From Verrucomicrobiia bacterium (lineage in GTDB: Bacteria; Verrucomicrobiota; Verrucomicrobiia; Verrucomicrobiales; DEV007), in the NCBI GenBank assembly GCA_020439945.1, contig JAGRPB010000008.1, positions 1 through 61,396 of the forward strand: DNA of 61,396 nucleotides. The letters run 5' to 3'. The position numbers were made by a program, and so were the translations under genes. Each line of letters begins with the position of its first letter. Positions within the stretch are counted from its first letter, which is position 1. Below the pieces are notes generated by a model that was not told the DNA's origin, made no database searches, and saw only the letters and a list, made by a program, of their open reading frames with translations. Shown here piece by piece: positions 59,735-61,396 of this stretch.

Positions 59735-60928
59735 TCAAACCGGGCGCTGGCCGACGAGTTCGGCGAGGCGGGCTTTGAGGGCGTCCAGGCCCTGGCCGGT
59801 ATCGGCGGAGATGGGGATGATTTCCTGTTTGGGGAAACGTGAGCGGAGAAAACCGAGATTTTCTTCGGAGATCTCAAGGTCCAGCTTGTTGGCCACGATG
59901 AGCCAGGGGCGTTTTGAGAGTTCTTCGTCGTAGAGTTTGACCTCGGTCCGCAGGTTCTGCAGATCCGAGATCGGGTCGCGGCCGTCGATGGCGGCCATGT
60001 CGAGGACGAACAGCAGCAGTCGGCAGCGGGTGATGTGGCGGAGAAACTGGTGGCCGAGCCCGACGTTGGCGTGGGCGCCCTCGATGATTCCGGGAATGTC
60101 GGCCATGGTGGCTCGCTGGAATCCCCCGAATTCGATCACGCCGACCATGGGTTTCAGCGTGGTGAAAGGATAGGCGGCCACTTTCGGGGTGGCGTTGGAA
60201 AGCGAGCGAAGCAGGGTCGATTTGCCGGCGTTGGGAAAGCCGACCAGCCCGATGTCGGCGATCTGCCTGAGTTCGAGGAAAAACCAGCCCTCCTCGGCTT
60301 CCTCACCAGGGGTCGACTCGATGGGGGCCTGGTTGGTCGGGGTGGCGAAATGCTGGTTCCCGAGGCCGCCGATGCCGCCTTTGCACAAGACGAATTTTTC
60401 TCCGGGCGTGGTGAGATCGGCGATCATCTCGGGTGCCGGCTCTTCGAGGTCGTCTTCTTCCGCCTCGTCGAATTCACTTTCGTCGTCGTCCTCGGCGAGT
60501 TCGCTTTCTGATTCGAATTCATCGTCCTCGGGCGACACGGCGATCAATTCATCGTCGGTGGCATCCTCGTCTCCCACGATGAATTCCGTTTCAGGTACCT
60601 CGTCGGGGGCGAACCCCGGCGTTTCCGGCGGGGGAATGCGGTAGATGCGGGTTCCCGGCGGAACTTTCAGCACCGTGGCTTTACCCGACTTTCCGGTCCG
60701 CTTGCGACCCATCCCGTGCTTGCCACGCTCGGCTTTGTAATGCTGGCGATAGAACAAGGCGCGCAGGCTATCGGTGTGCGGATCGACCTCGATGACGATA
60801 TCGCCCCCCTTTCCGCCGTCGCCGCCATCGGGACCTCCTTTGGGGACGTGGCTCTCCCTTCGGAACGACACGCAGCCGTTGCCGCCGTCACCGGCCTTGG
60901 CGTAGATCTTGAGATGGTCGACGAACAT
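59735..60928 (-). CDS. obgE: GTPase Obg with acidic insertion
   Basis: The product of 397 residues is the ribosome-assembly GTPase Obg/CgtA. The glycine-rich Obg fold is clear (GDGGNGCVSFRRE, GGPDGGDGGKGGD, KGGIGGLGNQHFATPTNQAP), and the GTPase domain has G1 GFPNAGKST at 230-238, G3 DIPG and G4 NKLD. Between PPGTRIYR (about 97) and ADLTTPG (170), where other Obg proteins have roughly ten residues, there is a 60-70 residue insertion that is almost all acidic. No C-terminal OCT domain is present, and the protein ends at the GTPase. Confidence 0.95.
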   Translation of the reverse strand: MFVDHLKIYAKAGDGGNGCVSFRRESHVPKGGPDGGDGGKGGDIVIEVDPHTDSLRALFYRQHYKAERGKHGMGRKRTGKSGKATVLKVPPGTRIYRIPPPETPGFAPDEVPETEFIVGDEDATDDELIAVSPEDDEFESESELAEDDDESEFDEAEEDDLEEPAPEMIADLTTPGEKFVLCKGGIGGLGNQHFATPTNQAPIESTPGEEAEEGWFFLELRQIADIGLVGFPNAGKSTLLRSLSNATPKVAAYPFTTLKPMVGVIEFGGFQRATMADIPGIIEGAHANVGLGHQFLRHITRCRLLLFVLDMAAIDGRDPISDLQNLRTEVKLYDEELSKRPWLIVANKLDLEISEENLGFLRSRFPKQEIIPISADTGQGLDALKARLAELVGQRPV

Positions 60929-61010
60929 GGGAGGGGAGGAACGCGGAAACCGGAGTGCGGAACGCGAAAAATTTGGAAAGCGGGAACGATGTGGCTGAAA
61001 GGGGAGAAAC

Positions 61011-61047
61011 TCAACCCTGTTGAGTGCGCGATCAAACCCTGTTGAAT
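61011..61047. repeat. Two-core ACCCTG element, copy 8 (direct)
   Basis: ACCCTG at 61014 and 61036 are direct with a 22-bp offset and good flanks (CAACCCTGTTGAGT, AAACCCTGTTGAAT). It lies in the gap upstream of Obg and about 10 bp from the end of the glycogen synthase gene. Confidence 0.85.
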
Positions 61048-61057
61048 GGCGGAGATT

Positions 61058-61396
61058 TTAAACCTCCGAGATCCCAAGAACGGATTCGTAGAGTTCCAGC
61101 GTCTGCTTGGCGATGGAGGTCCACGAAAAGTGCTCGACGACTCGCTCGCGGCCGGCCTTGCCCATCTGCCGACGGAGCTCAGGATCGGCCATGAGGCGGT
61201 TGATGCCATAGGCGAGATCCTGGGCAAAGGTCTCGGGTTCCGTCGGTTCGAAGGGGCTCTCGGTCTGCTGCTCCAGCGGAACGAGGAGTCCAGTTTCCTC
61301 GTGGACGATGACTTCTTTCATGCCGCCGACGGACGACGCGACAACGGGAATCTCGCAGGCCATGGCTTCGAGATTGATGATCCCGAAGGGCTCGTA
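61058..61396 (-). CDS. glgA: Glycogen synthase / GT4 glycosyltransferase, C-terminal part
   Basis: The visible 112 residues are the end of a family 4 glycosyltransferase: YEPFGIINLEAMACEIPVVA with the catalytic E-x7-E region, SSVGGMKEVIVHEETGLLVP, and the closing FSWTSIAKQTLELYESV. The pattern, including the 'LVPLEQQTE' insertion before FAQDLAYGINRLM, fits the Corynebacterium-type glycogen synthase family (often called GlgA or GlgM). The 5' end lies beyond the window. The gene symbol is tentative because other GT4 enzymes end similarly. Confidence 0.8.
   Translation of the reverse strand, partial: YEPFGIINLEAMACEIPVVASSVGGMKEVIVHEETGLLVPLEQQTESPFEPTEPETFAQDLAYGINRLMADPELRRQMGKAGRERVVEHFSWTSIAKQTLELYESVLGISEV

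Overview
The window looks like a high-GC chromosomal segment of a PVC-superphylum bacterium, most likely Verrucomicrobiota. The evidence is gene content: DUF1501 and DUF1549/DUF1553 proteins, a PVC-type haem dehydrogenase, a PSCyt1-SHD1 cytochrome, two secreted sulfatases, a ceramidase-like hydrolase and several Gfo/Idh/MocA and TIM-barrel sugar enzymes. A BlaI/M56 pair, many very large secreted proteins and mostly weak ribosome binding sites fit the same picture. No rRNA, tRNA, CRISPR array, phage or transposase gene was seen.

Layout. 1-3940: a GT2-GT39 fusion glycosyltransferase running off the left edge, a beta-barrel-like protein, a small membrane protein and a secreted unknown. 4033-21639: a plus-strand run of eight genes built round MoxR, DUF58 and two von Willebrand A proteins, with two paralogous secreted proteins, a Gln-rich coiled-coil membrane protein and a 1483-aa TPR/PQQ-propeller protein. 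21810-31546: sugar oxidoreductase and isomerase with a divergent AraC regulator, a zinc phospholipase-like protein, a sulfatase and a DUF1549/DUF1501 pair. 31589-34181: BlaI repressor, its operator, and a chimeric M56 peptidase carrying RDG-rich repeats, an ExbD-like domain and two EF-hands. 34273-39150: LD-carboxypeptidase, M20 peptidase, amidohydrolase, class V aminotransferase, lone HPr-like protein. 39235-48201: glycan-related block (PVC haem protein, ceramidase-like, tagaturonate reductase-like, sialidase-like, Gfo/Idh, sulfatase). 48202-49613: an A+T-richer patch with an unknown membrane protein and a PIN toxin-antitoxin pair. 49704-54628: MYG1, secreted lactonase, cytochrome, DUF3253 and two transporters. 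54697-61396: orphan receiver protein, possible NlpC/P60-like protein, a three-gene Fe-S/radical SAM cluster, Obg with an acidic insertion, and the end of a glycogen synthase.

Two kinds of dispersed repeat overlie this. One is REP-like: hairpins led by GTAG or GGAG, usually in inverted pairs. The other is an element I do not recognise: two ACCCTG (CAGGGT) cores 22 bp apart when direct and 21 bp apart when inverted, in eight places, five of which overlap coding sequence in the same reading phase. This element and the M56-ExbD-EF-hand chimera are the most unusual things in the window.
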